This document shows, piece by piece, positions 33,744-42,008 of a stretch of DNA of 64,000 nucleotides. Below the pieces are notes generated by a model, which saw only the letters and a list, made by a program, of their open reading frames with translations, was not told the DNA's origin and made no database searches. Where the stretch lies: contig NZ_BMNZ01000003.1 of assembly GCF_014646815.1 (NCBI RefSeq), positions 558,001 through 622,000 on the forward strand, written 5' to 3'. Within the stretch, counting starts at the first letter, position 1. Each line of letters begins with the position of its first letter. The DNA is from Terrabacter tumescens. Lineage in GTDB: Bacteria > Actinomycetota > Actinomycetes > Actinomycetales > Dermatophilaceae. The translations under genes and the position numbers were made by a program.

Positions 33744-36563
33744 TCAGTGTCCCCGCGCCGTGAGGGCGTCGCGCAGGGCCGCCCGCGACGTGATGCCGAG
33801 CTTCGGGAAGACGCGGTAGAGGTGCGCACCGACGGTCCGGGGCGACAACATCAGCTGCAGGCCGATCTCGCGGTTGCTGAGGCCCGAGGCGGCCAGGCGG
33901 GCGATCTGCAGCTCCTGGGCCGTCAGCTCGGTCGCCCGCTCCACGCCGACCCTGCGGGTGGGGCCGGTGGCCCCCAGCATGGCGTCCGCCCGCGCGGTCC
34001 ACGGCGCGGCCTCCAGGGCCGTGAACCGTCGTCGGGCGCTCTCGAGCAGGGGTCGGGCTCGGCGCATCGCCCGGTCACGCCTGAGCCGCTCCCCGTAAGC
34101 CAGCTCCAGGCGTCCGAGGTCGAAGGGCCACTGCGCGGAGGTCGGGTCGTCGAGCAGGGCCTCGTAGAGGTCCGGATACTCCCGGTCGCCCGCGGCGAGG
34201 ACGCTCGCTCCTCGCCAGACGAACTCGGAACGCCTTGACAGGGCAGGGATTCCGGCTTCGGCGGCGGCTGCGACGTGTGCCCTGGCCGCCCTCTGCTCGC
34301 CACAGCGCACTGCAGCCTCGACGAGGTCCATGACCATCCACGCCGTGACCTGCCCGTGTGGCGGGAACGTGCCGGGCGGGCTGATGGAGCAGTACGCGTC
34401 GAAGGCCTCCCGGTACCGCGCCCGGCTCAGCGCGGACAGCCCGTCGACGTATGCCGTGAAGGTGCGCACCGCGAGCGCGTTGCGTGGGAGGGCCCACTGC
34501 CTCATGCGCAGGTGCGCGGTCTCGAGGTGGGCGGTGTCGCCGCGCGCCGCGGCGAGCAGCAGGCCCGGGAGCCTGGCGCCCCACAGGAGCAGTGCGTAGT
34601 CGTGCTCCTCGCAGAGCCGTACGGCCTCGTCGGCACGGACGGCGGCGTCGTCCCACGCCCCGCGGAAGAAGTCGTCGACGGCGAGCATGACGAGAGCCTG
34701 CGCCGACAGGGCGACGGTGTCGCCGACGCGTCCGGCTGCCGCGAGGCGTTCGAGCGGTGCGCGGGGCACCTGCCCGACGTACCACCGCGCCTGGCCGAGC
34801 TCGGCGACGTGCATCGGGCTGGCCGCGTCGCCAAGGGTGGCGGTGGCGTCGCTGGTGTCGAGCTGGTCGAGGGCGTCGACGAGACGGTCGAGCTCGGCCA
34901 GCTCCTCCGGCGTGGACCGGACCGGGTCGGCGAACGTCGTGGCCGCGATCCTGGCCGGAGGCGACAGGACCGCGCCGAAGCGCGTCTGCAGCTCGTCGAA
35001 GGCGGTCCAGAGCTGGGCGCGACCACCGAAGGAGCACACGATCATCAGCGTCACCATGGCGTCCTCGACGGTGCGCGCGTCCCCGTCCGCAAGATCGGTC
35101 GCAGACGCCTGTCGCAGCGCGCCCGTCAGGAGCCCGTGCGCGGTGTCGATGTCGCCGTCGTTGTTGAGTAGGTGGGAGGCTGCCGCTACCGCGACCTGCA
35201 GGGTCTGCGTCGCGTCCGGATCCTCGGCACGGGCCCGCGCGAGGAGGGCGGCCGCACCCTTCAGGGTGCCGGTGACGTGCGCCCCGACGAAGGCCGCCTG
35301 GGCGAGCCGCCGGGCGCGCCGAGACGCGTCGGGGCTGAGCTCCGCCGCCCGGAGCAGCAGCGCTGCGGCGCGGACCCCGTCGCCGCGGTCCAGCGTCCTC
35401 GTCGCCAGGTCCTCGAGGTGCGTCGCCACCACCTCGTCGGGCGCGAGCGCTGCTTCGGCCCGGTGGAGCGTGCGCACGTCGGCGTCCTCTGCGAGGTCGG
35501 CCAGGCGGCGGTGGGACGCCCGCCTGTCGTTGGCGGACGCGAGGTCGACGACGACGGCGCGGACGAGCGGGTGGGAGAAGACCACGCGCTGGGCACGCCG
35601 GTCCACCGACACGAGGCCACCCGACTCGGCAGGCTCGAGGTCGGCGTCCGACGCCGCGACGACCCGCATCAGCGCTGCACCCGCCCCCTGGTCGAGGGCG
35701 ACGAGCAGCAGCAGCCGGCGCGTGGGGGCGGGCAGTGCGGACACCCGCTCGGCGAACAGGCGTCGCAGGCGGGCGGTCAGTGGAAGCGTGGTCGGTAGGG
35801 CATCGGCACCTGACTGCTGCTCGTCGGTGATGCCGCGCTGTAGCTCGAGGATGGCCAGAGGGTTGCCTCCCGCCTCCGACACGATGCGATGCTGCACCGC
35901 CGGGTGCAGCGCCGGATGCGCGGCGCGGAGCAGGTGCACCGCCGCGTCGTCGTCCAACGGTGCCACGCTCAGCTCGGCCACGGTGCTGCGGTCGAAGAAG
36001 CTCTCCTCCCCCGCTCGCTGGGCCAGGAGCATTCCGATGCGCGTGCCCTGCAGGCGCCGCGCCACGAGGCTGAGGACACCGGCTGTCGCACGGTCCATCC
36101 AGTGGATGTCGTCCAGGACGAGCAGGACGGGGGCACGGACCGAGACCTGCTGCAGCAGCGCCAGCGTCGCACTGGTGAGCAGCAGACGCTCCGGCGGCGA
36201 GCCGGTGCCCAGGCCGAGAGCAGTCTCGAGGGCGGTCCGGTGCGGTGCGGTCAGGGACGAGAGGTCGGTCGCGTCGCTCATGAGCAGCTGGTGCAGTCCC
36301 GCGTAGCTGAGGTCGGCCTCGAACTCGGCTCCCGAGACCCGGCGCACGAGCGACCCCCGCAGCACGGCCCGCTCCGCCGCCAGCTCGAGCAGCGCCGACT
36401 TGCCGATGCCGGGGTCACCGGTCACGACCAGCGCATCGCCCGTCGTCGCGGCACGTTCGAGGAAGGCGTCGAGGACCGCCGTCTCGGCGGCACGGCCGGC
36501 GAGGTGGCGGGCCGGCGTCGGCACGGTCGGCGAGGACGCAGATGCCTCACCCGGTGGCTGCAC
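33744..36563 (-). CDS. Large ATP-binding LuxR-family (LAL) regulator
   Basis: A 939-aa transcription activator. AAA-like ATPase near the N-terminus with Walker A GDPGIGKS (49-56) and Walker B VLLVLDDIHWMD (about 140). The long central part is an Ala/Leu/Asp-rich helical repeat region of TPR type. The C-terminal HTH_LuxR (about 875-935) reads LTAQELQIARLAASGLSNRE, IGLQLMLSPRTVGAHLYRVF. Such LAL/MalT-type regulators often control catabolism or secondary metabolism; the target is not evident. The start ATG 36563 directly precedes the conserved LAGRAAE segment. Confidence 0.87.
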   Translation of the reverse strand: MQPPGEASASSPTVPTPARHLAGRAAETAVLDAFLERAATTGDALVVTGDPGIGKSALLELAAERAVLRGSLVRRVSGAEFEADLSYAGLHQLLMSDATDLSSLTAPHRTALETALGLGTGSPPERLLLTSATLALLQQVSVRAPVLLVLDDIHWMDRATAGVLSLVARRLQGTRIGMLLAQRAGEESFFDRSTVAELSVAPLDDDAAVHLLRAAHPALHPAVQHRIVSEAGGNPLAILELQRGITDEQQSGADALPTTLPLTARLRRLFAERVSALPAPTRRLLLLVALDQGAGAALMRVVAASDADLEPAESGGLVSVDRRAQRVVFSHPLVRAVVVDLASANDRRASHRRLADLAEDADVRTLHRAEAALAPDEVVATHLEDLATRTLDRGDGVRAAALLLRAAELSPDASRRARRLAQAAFVGAHVTGTLKGAAALLARARAEDPDATQTLQVAVAAASHLLNNDGDIDTAHGLLTGALRQASATDLADGDARTVEDAMVTLMIVCSFGGRAQLWTAFDELQTRFGAVLSPPARIAATTFADPVRSTPEELAELDRLVDALDQLDTSDATATLGDAASPMHVAELGQARWYVGQVPRAPLERLAAAGRVGDTVALSAQALVMLAVDDFFRGAWDDAAVRADEAVRLCEEHDYALLLWGARLPGLLLAAARGDTAHLETAHLRMRQWALPRNALAVRTFTAYVDGLSALSRARYREAFDAYCSISPPGTFPPHGQVTAWMVMDLVEAAVRCGEQRAARAHVAAAAEAGIPALSRRSEFVWRGASVLAAGDREYPDLYEALLDDPTSAQWPFDLGRLELAYGERLRRDRAMRRARPLLESARRRFTALEAAPWTARADAMLGATGPTRRVGVERATELTAQELQIARLAASGLSNREIGLQLMLSPRTVGAHLYRVFPKLGITSRAALRDALTARGH

Positions 36564-36623
36564 GCCCCCAGCCTGCCCTGTGCCGGCGCCGCAGGGAAGC
36601 CGCGTGTCCAGCCCTGCGCCCGA

Positions 36624-36640
36624 CAGGCCCGAGGGGCCTG
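36624..36640 (-). terminator. Short hairpin between hydrolase and LAL regulator genes
   Basis: CAGGCCC and GGGCCTG with a GAG loop, 26 nt after the hydrolase stop. A weak terminator candidate. Confidence 0.45.
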
Positions 36641-36665
36641 ACGCCGCCCGCCACCCCCGTCGCGG

Positions 36666-37499
36666 TCAGCCCTTGATGAAGTCGAGCAGGGCCGGGTTGA
36701 CGACCTCCGGGTGCGTCCAGGCGATGTTGTGCGGACCACCGACGACGGTGACCACCTGCAGGTCCGCGATGAGGCCGGGCAGCCGGGCGGCGGTCGCCTC
36801 GTGGGGCAGGATCCGGTCGGCGTCGCCGTGTATCAGCAGGGTCGGCACGTCGATCTTCCCGAGGTCGGCACGGAAGTCGGTCAGCCACGAGTCGACAGCC
36901 GCCCACGTGGCATACGGTCCTGCAGCGAGCGCCATCGCGAACGCGGCCTGCCACGCGGGCTCGCTGATCCGTGTCCCCCCGAGGACGTCGACGTTGAAGA
37001 AGTCGTCGAGGAACGCCTTGAAGTACGCCGGGCGGTCCTCGACGATCGCGGCCTTGATGCCCTCGAAGACCGAGCCGTCGACGCCCTCCGGGTTGTCCTC
37101 GGTCTTGAGCAGGAACGGCGGGACCGTCGCCATGAGGACGGCCTTGGCGACCCGGTCGGAGCCGTGGCGGGAGAGGTAGCGGGTCACCTCACCCGTCCCC
37201 ATCGAGAAGCCGACCAGCACGACGTCGCGCAGGTCGAGGTGCTCGAGCAGCGCCGAGAGGTCGTCGGCGAAGGTGTCGTAGTCGAAGCCCACGGTCGTGT
37301 TGCTCGACTGGCCGAAGCCGCGGCGGTCGTAGGACACGACGCGGTAGCCGGCCTCCAGGAGCACGCGGGCCTGCTTGTCCCACGAGCGCCCGTCGAGCGG
37401 GAACCCGTGGATGAGCACGACGGGACGACCGCTCCCGTGGTCCTCGTAGTAGATCTCGATGTCGTGGTCGTTCTCGTGGCCGACGGTGACGGTGGACAT
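36666..37499 (-). CDS. Alpha/beta hydrolase (non-haem chloroperoxidase-like)
   Basis: A 277-aa serine hydrolase. Nucleophile Ser in GFSMGTGE, oxyanion HGFPLDGRSW, acid Asp in LLIHGDADRILP and base His in GGPHNIAWTH. High similarity in pattern to cofactor-free chloroperoxidases/esterases (YDRRGFGQSS, VLMATVPPFLLKTEDNPEGV). ATG 37499 follows CTGGAGG; the longer frame from 37604 is not needed. Natural substrate unknown, probably an ester or lactone. Confidence 0.86.
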   Translation of the reverse strand: MSTVTVGHENDHDIEIYYEDHGSGRPVVLIHGFPLDGRSWDKQARVLLEAGYRVVSYDRRGFGQSSNTTVGFDYDTFADDLSALLEHLDLRDVVLVGFSMGTGEVTRYLSRHGSDRVAKAVLMATVPPFLLKTEDNPEGVDGSVFEGIKAAIVEDRPAYFKAFLDDFFNVDVLGGTRISEPAWQAAFAMALAAGPYATWAAVDSWLTDFRADLGKIDVPTLLIHGDADRILPHEATAARLPGLIADLQVVTVVGGPHNIAWTHPEVVNPALLDFIKG

Positions 37500-37708
37500 G
37501 GCAACCTCCAGGCTGTGGTGACGGCGACGGATGACGCCGCCGAGGTCCTCGGTGGATGGGTCGCTGACGCGTTCCTCCGGACCCGTTCCTGACTCTGGGG
37601 CCACTCCGGCCGCCGGTCATCAGTCACCTGACCTACGTCCCGCCGGGCGTCGGGGCGCCACCTCCCCGTCAGGTCCTTGTGCCCTACCCGCGATGCCTGC
37701 CCACGTTG

Positions 37709-37746
37709 CCGACACTCTGTTGGTATCTTTACCGACATGATGTCGG
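37709..37746 (+). promoter_or_regulatory. Two 15-bp TetR-type operators in the exporter promoter
   Basis: CCGACACTCTGTTGG (37709-37723) and CCGACATGATGTCGG (37732-37746) share CCGACA-N3-TGTYGG, 23 bp centre to centre. Between them TTGGTA and TACCGA also form a small palindrome. They end 16 bp before the ABC permease start; the TetR gene of the same operon is the likely binder. Confidence 0.65.
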
Positions 37747-37762
37747 CATCTTGGAGGTATGC

Positions 37763-38893
37763 ATGTTTCTCGCACTGCGTGAACTGAGGTTCGCTCGCGG
37801 TCGCTTCGCGCTGATGGGGGCAGTCGTCGCGCTCATCGCGATCTTGATGGTGCTGCTGTCGGGACTGTCGGAGGGGCTGGTCAACGACGGGGTGTCCGGG
37901 TTGAAGAAGATGCCCGCGACCTCGTTCGCCTTCCAGGAGAACGTCTCGAAGGACGCCGCGTTCAGCAGGTCGTTGGTGGGAGCCGGCGCTGTCGAGTCGT
38001 GGAAGCACCAGCCGGGCGTCGCGGACGCCACCCCCTTCGGGAACGCACTGGCCAACGCCACGACGAACGGAGGGGTGGACATCGATCTCGCACTGTTCGG
38101 CGTCGAACCGGGCAGCTGGCTGGCTCCACGTGCCACGAACGGATCGTCCGTGGTCGACGAGGGGACCGTCCTGCTCAGCAGCACGGCCAAGAAGGCCGGG
38201 GTCGAGCTCGGCGACGTGCTCACGGTCGCGCCGGCCGGCAACACCTTGAAGGTCGTCGGCTTCCTCGACGGGCAGCACACCTTCGGCCACGTCGACGTGG
38301 GCTACGTGCCGTTGCGGACGTGGCAGGAGGTCCGCGCCGGGGTCCGCCCGGGCGAGGCGGTGCAGAGCCGTGTCTACGAGGAGTTCACCGCCGTGGCCGT
38401 CCGCGCTGCGGCCGGGGCGGACCTCGACCTGGCCGCTGGAGACACCGCGGCGGGAACCACGTCCCTGACCCTGAAGCAGTCCTTCGGCGCCTCACCAGGC
38501 TTCACCGCAGAGACCTCGACGCTGAACCTGATCCAGGGCTTCCTCTACGCGATCTCAGCTCTCGTCGTCGGTGCGTTCTTCACCGTCATCACCATCCACC
38601 GTCGACAGGAGGTCGCCGTGCTGCGTGCCATGGGCGCCAGCACCGGATCCCTGCTGCGCGACAGCCTGGCCCAGTCGCTCATCCTGCTCCTGCTGGCCAC
38701 GGGCCTCGGGGTCGGGGCCGGCGTCCTCCTGGGTGCCGCGCTCACCGGCACCTCGATGCCCTTCCACCTCGACCCGCAGCCGATCGCCGTGGCCAGTGCG
38801 GCACTCATCGCGCTGGGCATGGTCGGCGCCGCGACAGCCGTGCTGCGCATCACCCGGGTCGACCCCCTCACCGCCCTCGGAGGCAACCGATGA
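37763..38893 (+). CDS. ABC transporter permease, FtsX/MacB type
   Basis: A 376-aa membrane protein of the FtsX-like family. An N-terminal span (GRFALMGAVVALIAILMVLL) precedes a ~220-residue extracellular MacB-like domain, then three spans (LYAISALVVGAFFTVITIHR, SLAQSLILLLLATGLGVGAG, AVASAALIALGMVGAATAVL). REVAVLRAMGAS-like QEVAVLRAMGAS is the coupling loop. ATG 37763 has GGAGG upstream. Operates with the ATPase at 38890; likely exports a lipophilic compound or drug, sensed by the TetR. Confidence 0.88.
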   Translation: MFLALRELRFARGRFALMGAVVALIAILMVLLSGLSEGLVNDGVSGLKKMPATSFAFQENVSKDAAFSRSLVGAGAVESWKHQPGVADATPFGNALANATTNGGVDIDLALFGVEPGSWLAPRATNGSSVVDEGTVLLSSTAKKAGVELGDVLTVAPAGNTLKVVGFLDGQHTFGHVDVGYVPLRTWQEVRAGVRPGEAVQSRVYEEFTAVAVRAAAGADLDLAAGDTAAGTTSLTLKQSFGASPGFTAETSTLNLIQGFLYAISALVVGAFFTVITIHRRQEVAVLRAMGASTGSLLRDSLAQSLILLLLATGLGVGAGVLLGAALTGTSMPFHLDPQPIAVASAALIALGMVGAATAVLRITRVDPLTALGGNR

Positions 38894-39597
38894 CCGACCA
38901 GACCTCCACCTCCGGACTGATCCTCGAGGACGTCACCCTCGTCCACGGCGATGGTGAGGAGGACGTGCGCGCTCTCGACGCCATCAGCCTCACGGTCGAG
39001 CCGGGTGAGCTCGTGGCCGTCGTCGGCCCCTCCGGCTCAGGCAAGTCGAGCCTGCTGGCCGTGGCGGGTGCACTCACCGCGCCCACGAGCGGCCGGGTCT
39101 CGGTGGCAGGCGTCGACCTCGCCGCCCTGGACCGGCGCCGGCTCACCCGTCTGCGCCGCGACCACATCGGGTTCGTCTTCCAGTCCGCCAACCTGATCCC
39201 CGCACTCACCGCGTTGGACCAGGTCCGGCTGCCCCTGACCTTCGCCGACACCGGTCGACCGCGCGACCCTGCCAGCCTGCTGGACGAGGTCGGGATGAGC
39301 CACCGGGCGAACAAGCGTCCCCACCAGCTGTCCGGCGGCGAGCGACAGCGCGTCGGCATCGCCCGCGCCCTGGTCACCAACCCGCAGCTGCTGCTCGTCG
39401 ACGAGCCCACCGCGGCCCTGGACCGCCAGCGCAGCCAGGAGATCGTCGGCCTGCTCGCGCGCGAGACGCACACCCGCGGCGTCGCCACGGTGATGGTGAC
39501 CCACGACCATGCCGTGCTCCACCACTGCGACCGGGTGCTCGAGATGACGGACGGTAGGTTGGCAGACCACACGCCGACCGCCGGCGTGGACTCCTGA
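38890..39597 (+). CDS. ABC transporter ATP-binding protein (LolD/MacB type)
   Basis: A 235-aa ATPase. Walker A GPSGSGKSS, Q-loop FVFQSANLIP, signature LSGGERQRVGIARALV, Walker B LLLVDEPTAALD, switch His in VMVTHDHAV. ATG 38890 overlaps the permease stop (ATGA). Partner of the FtsX-type permease. Confidence 0.93.
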   Translation: MTDQTSTSGLILEDVTLVHGDGEEDVRALDAISLTVEPGELVAVVGPSGSGKSSLLAVAGALTAPTSGRVSVAGVDLAALDRRRLTRLRRDHIGFVFQSANLIPALTALDQVRLPLTFADTGRPRDPASLLDEVGMSHRANKRPHQLSGGERQRVGIARALVTNPQLLLVDEPTAALDRQRSQEIVGLLARETHTRGVATVMVTHDHAVLHHCDRVLEMTDGRLADHTPTAGVDS

Positions 39598-39609
39598 CCG
39601 AGGTGACCC

Positions 39610-40218
39610 GTGCCGCGAATCCAGGCCCCCACCGTTGCCGAGCACCGCGCTCGGCAACGCCGCGCGATCCTGGATGCGGCACGGGCGCACCTGGCCGAGG
39701 AAGGACGTGCGCCGTCCCTGGCACAGGTCGGTGCCCGTGCGGGTCTGGCCCGGTCCAGCGTGTACGACTACTTCGACTCGCGCGACGACCTGCTCGCCGC
39801 GGTGGTGGCCGACGTCTTTCCCGACTGGGCCGGCCAGGTGACCGGGTCGATGGAGGCCGCCGACACCCCCGGTGGGCAGGTCTGGGCCTACGTCGAGGCC
39901 AACCTGACGCTCTTCGCCGGCTCCGAGCAAGCCGTGGCCCGGGCCCTGACCAGCGTGGTCGACCCCTCCCTGCTGGCCGAGCCCGTGTCCCGCTTCCACC
40001 AGTCGCTCCAGGAGCCCCTCGTGGCAGCGCTCGAGGCCCACGGAGAGGCCCAGCCCCAGCTCGTCGCCGACATCATCGACTCCATGGTCGTGCGGGTCAG
40101 CCGCGACATCTGGGAACCCGCACCGGGCACAGCTCCCAGCACGCTCACCACGTGCCTGGAGCTCCTCGAACGCCTGCTCAAGCCCTACCTCCTGCCGGCG
40201 GGCTCACGCGCGTCCTGA
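39610..40218 (+). CDS. TetR-family transcriptional repressor
   Basis: A 202-aa regulator starting at GTG 39610 with GAGGTGA-like bases before it. N-terminal HTH (RAILDAARAHLAEEGRAPSL, AQVGARAGLARSSVYDYFDS) and a helical ligand-binding half. Third gene of the exporter operon, 12 nt after the ATPase, so it most likely autoregulates the operon through the paired palindromes at 37709-37746. Inducer unknown. Confidence 0.9.
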   Translation: MPRIQAPTVAEHRARQRRAILDAARAHLAEEGRAPSLAQVGARAGLARSSVYDYFDSRDDLLAAVVADVFPDWAGQVTGSMEAADTPGGQVWAYVEANLTLFAGSEQAVARALTSVVDPSLLAEPVSRFHQSLQEPLVAALEAHGEAQPQLVADIIDSMVVRVSRDIWEPAPGTAPSTLTTCLELLERLLKPYLLPAGSRAS

Positions 40219-40288
40219 GGCCGCTCCCCCTTCGGTCGTCGGGTTCGCGGGTCTTGTCCCGGTCGTTCGACCCCGGTACGAATGGGAG

Positions 40289-41545
40289 ATGACTGCTGCG
40301 GACGAGCTGCTCGCGGACCTCGACGCCATCGAGCCCTGGCACCTCGACCTCTACCAGGACCTCCACCGCCACCCTGAGCTCAGCTTCCAGGAGCACCGGA
40401 CGGCCGGCCTGGTCGAGGACCGGCTCACCGAGCTGGGCTACGAGGTGCACACCGGGATCGGAGGCACCGGCCTGGTGGGGGTCCTGCGCAACGGGGACGG
40501 GCCGGTGGTGCTGGCGCGAGCCGACATGGACGCCCTGCCCGTGCGGGAGGCAAGTGGCCTGCCCTACGCCTCCACCGCCATCGCCACCGACGCATCCGGA
40601 CACGAGACGCCGGTCATGCACGCGTGCGGGCACGACATGCACGTCACCTGCCTGCTCGCCGCGGCCCAGCTGCTCGCCGACCACCGGAGCGCATGGTCCG
40701 GCACCGTCATCGCGCTCTTCCAACCCGCGGAGGAGCTCGGCACCGGCGCCCGCGCCATGGTCGAGGGCGGTCTGGCGGCTCGGATCCCCCGGCCGGACGT
40801 CGCCCTCGGCCAGCACGTCATGGGGCTGCCCTACGACACCGTGGCCTCGCGCCCCGGCCCCGCCCTCTCCGCTGCCGACAGCATCAGGATCACCCTCCAC
40901 GGCCGCGGCACCCACGGGTCCATGCCGCACTTCGGCATCGACCCCATCCTGCTCGGCAGTGCCGTGGTGATGCGCCTCAACGCCATCGTCTCCCGCGAGC
41001 TCGCCCCCGGACACTTCGGCGTCGTCACCGTCGGCGCCTTCCAGTCCGGGAGCAAGAGCAACGTCATCCCGGAGAGCACGACCCTGCTGCTCAACCTGCG
41101 CGCCTACGACGACCGCACCCGGAAGCAGCTGCGTGCGGCGATCGAGCGGATCGTCAGGGCGGAGTGCGAGGCCTCGGGCTCACCGGCGCCGCCGGAGTTC
41201 GACTACACCGACCCCTTCCCCGTCACCGACAACAGCCCGCAGGTGCACGACCGGGTCTCCGCCGCGTTCACCGAGCACTTCGGCGACAAGGCCGTCCTCA
41301 TGGAGCCGTCCACCGGTAGCGAGGACTTCAGCGACATCCCGAACGGGCTCGGCGCGCCCTATCTCTACTGGATCTGGGGCGGCTTCGATCCCGACGACTA
41401 CCGACGCGCGGCGGCCGAGGGGACGCTGGCCTCGACCATCCCGGGCAACCACGCGAGCACGTTCGCGCCCGTCATGGAGCCCACGTTCCGGACCGGCGCC
41501 TCCGCGATGACCGTGGCGCTCATGAGCTACCTGACCAGCTCCTAG
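40289..41545 (+). CDS. M20-family amidohydrolase (hippurate hydrolase / N-acyl amino acid deacylase type)
   Basis: A 418-aa cytosolic metallohydrolase. Metal ligands are in HACGHDMH (about 113), the catalytic Glu pair in QPAEELGTGARAM, His in LGQHV, and the C-terminal ligand in GSEDFS. A lid/dimerisation domain lies between about 200 and 320 (GRGTHGSMPHFGIDP). It hydrolyses N-acyl or N-aroyl amino acids or similar amides; exact substrate open. ATG 40289 follows GGGAG. Single gene converging with the winged-helix regulator. Confidence 0.88.
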   Translation: MTAADELLADLDAIEPWHLDLYQDLHRHPELSFQEHRTAGLVEDRLTELGYEVHTGIGGTGLVGVLRNGDGPVVLARADMDALPVREASGLPYASTAIATDASGHETPVMHACGHDMHVTCLLAAAQLLADHRSAWSGTVIALFQPAEELGTGARAMVEGGLAARIPRPDVALGQHVMGLPYDTVASRPGPALSAADSIRITLHGRGTHGSMPHFGIDPILLGSAVVMRLNAIVSRELAPGHFGVVTVGAFQSGSKSNVIPESTTLLLNLRAYDDRTRKQLRAAIERIVRAECEASGSPAPPEFDYTDPFPVTDNSPQVHDRVSAAFTEHFGDKAVLMEPSTGSEDFSDIPNGLGAPYLYWIWGGFDPDDYRRAAAEGTLASTIPGNHASTFAPVMEPTFRTGASAMTVALMSYLTSS

Positions 41546-41562
41546 GAGCTCGCGACAGACCG

Positions 41563-41922
41563 TCAGGTGGACGGGCCGGTGAAGATCTCGATGAGCTCAC
41601 GCACGGGGTGATCGGCCTCGGCCGGGTGACGGAAGGCGACCTCGTCGTGGACGACGTAGCGGTTGCGCCGACCGTCGCGGATCTTCGTGATGTAGCCGGC
41701 CTGCTCGAGATCCTTGACGATGCCCACGGCGGCCCGCTCCGTGATCTGGGCGCGCTCCGCCAGATCACGCACGCGACGCCCCGGGTCACGGGCGATGAGC
41801 AGCAGGACGCGCCCGTGGGAGGTCAGCAGCGTCCAGCCGTTGCCCTCCGGCGTCGCGGCCGAGGCGCCGTGGCCCCCACCCTCGCCCTCACCGGGGGACT
41901 CCGTCGTCGCACGCTTTGACAC
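41563..41922 (-). CDS. Winged-helix (MarR/ArsR-like) transcriptional regulator
   Basis: A 119-aa DNA-binding protein. After a polar Gly/Glu-rich N-terminal tail, the winged helix reads GWTLLTSHGRVLLLIARDPG, VRDLAERAQITERAAVGIVK, DLEQAGYITKIRDGRRNRYV. GTG 41922 is taken as start; the frame is open up to ATG 41994. Divergent from the DabB-DabA gene across a promoter region with a TACATG-N10-CATGTA palindrome, hence the likely regulator of that pump. Confidence 0.75.
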   Translation of the reverse strand: MSKRATTESPGEGEGGGHGASAATPEGNGWTLLTSHGRVLLLIARDPGRRVRDLAERAQITERAAVGIVKDLEQAGYITKIRDGRRNRYVVHDEVAFRHPAEADHPVRELIEIFTGPST

Positions 41923-41975
41923 GGGTTCATTGTGCCCGACGACCGGGCCTGGCTCGCCCCACGGACGGCGCGCTT

Positions 41976-41997
41976 TACATGCATTTCTTTTCATGTA
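41976..41997. promoter_or_regulatory. Palindromic operator between winged-helix gene and dabB-dabA
   Basis: TACATG (41976-41981), 10 nt, CATGTA (41992-41997), in an AT-rich island unlike its surroundings. It overlaps the likely promoters of both divergent genes. Confidence 0.5.
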
Positions 41998-42008
41998 TTT
42001 TGCTTCTC

